A stretch of DNA of 64,000 bases. It comes from Cyanobacteria bacterium REEB459. Lineage in GTDB: Bacteria > Cyanobacteriota > Cyanobacteriia > Phormidesmidales > Phormidesmidaceae. The stretch covers positions 86,980 through 150,979 of the forward strand of contig JAGWXD010000002.1 of the NCBI GenBank assembly GCA_018970085.1, read 5' to 3'. The notes beneath the pieces are model-generated. The model searched no databases and had not been told where the DNA came from. It saw only the letters and a list, made by a program, of their open reading frames with translations. The position numbers were made by a program, and so were the translations under genes. Positions 63,972 to 64,000 of this stretch are shown piece by piece. How positions within the stretch are numbered: the stretch's first letter is position 1; every line of letters begins with the position of its first letter.

Positions 63972-64000
63972 AGGAATTCCATAACCACAAAACTAACAAC

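Overview
The window is chromosomal DNA from an oxygenic cyanobacterium. It carries photosystem I genes (psaF, psaJ, psaL), the photosystem II assembly gene psb34, a carboxysome shell gene (ccmK4-like), the response regulator rpaB, a carotenoid-binding OCP-type domain, an A2-type aa3 cytochrome oxidase (ctaCDE), a bacterial-type SRP RNA and a cyanobacterial tRNA-Leu(CAG). HIP1 octamers (GCGATCGC, for example at 35-42, 233-240, 25086-25093 and 38075-38082) and a fairly GC-rich coding sequence support this. Species cannot be fixed from the sequence; a psaF-psaJ-psaL gene order is informative (see findings). No CRISPR array, insertion sequence, prophage or rRNA operon was seen.

Layout. 1-5.9 kb: partial membrane protein, TPR protein, two unknown cyanobacterial genes, queA, an unknown gene, cysE and a bactofilin. 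6.4-11.3 kb: a stand-alone OCP N-terminal-like carotenoid protein, an orphan ABC ATPase, aroC, an M23 peptidase, a degenerate metallo-beta-lactamase fold protein and psb34. 11.3-18.7 kb: an AddB/UvrD-like P-loop protein, murA, tRNA-Leu, an rRNA/tRNA methyltransferase, lpdA and trpC (overlapping). 18.8-23.2 kb: psaF-psaJ-psaL, tsaD, cobM and an FHA protein. 23.6-31.2 kb: proS, argC, ald, a NUDIX hydrolase, malQ and recA. 31.4-35.6 kb: small unknowns, a Trypco1-domain protein, an RRM protein, a lone ccmK, an SDR and an alpha/beta hydrolase. 35.9-45.7 kb: rpsB, tsf, an acidic unknown, recG, a large membrane coiled-coil/TPR protein and a group 2 sigma factor. 45.8-51.3 kb: a PAS-GGDEF cyclase and ctaCDE. 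51.4-55.1 kb: a TauE/SafE exporter followed by an accessory cluster of a FolM/PTR1-like reductase, a divergent dihydropteroate-synthase-like protein and a GT81 (GpgS-like) glycosyltransferase. 55.2-64 kb: serS, ffs, fabH, plsX, rpaB, radA, a glutaredoxin, cimA and a LuxR-type regulator.

Most of the window is housekeeping: translation (rpsB, tsf, proS, serS, tsaD, queA, tRNA), recombination and repair (recA, recG, radA), cell wall (murA, M23), amino acids (aroC, trpC, argC, cysE, ald, cimA) and fatty acid/phospholipid start-up (plsX-fabH). Convergent gene pairs are separated by strong hairpins or by almost nothing.

The parts that look least ordinary are: (1) the FolM-like / FolP2-like / GpgS-like cluster at 52.2-55.1 kb, which is AT-richer than its neighbours and echoes the folP2-gpgS pairing known in mycobacteria; (2) a 955-residue membrane protein whose central rod is a nearly gapless array of fifteen 29-residue units; (3) a free-standing carotenoid-binding domain with its two key tryptophans at exactly the OCP spacing; and (4) the psaF-psaJ-psaL arrangement.
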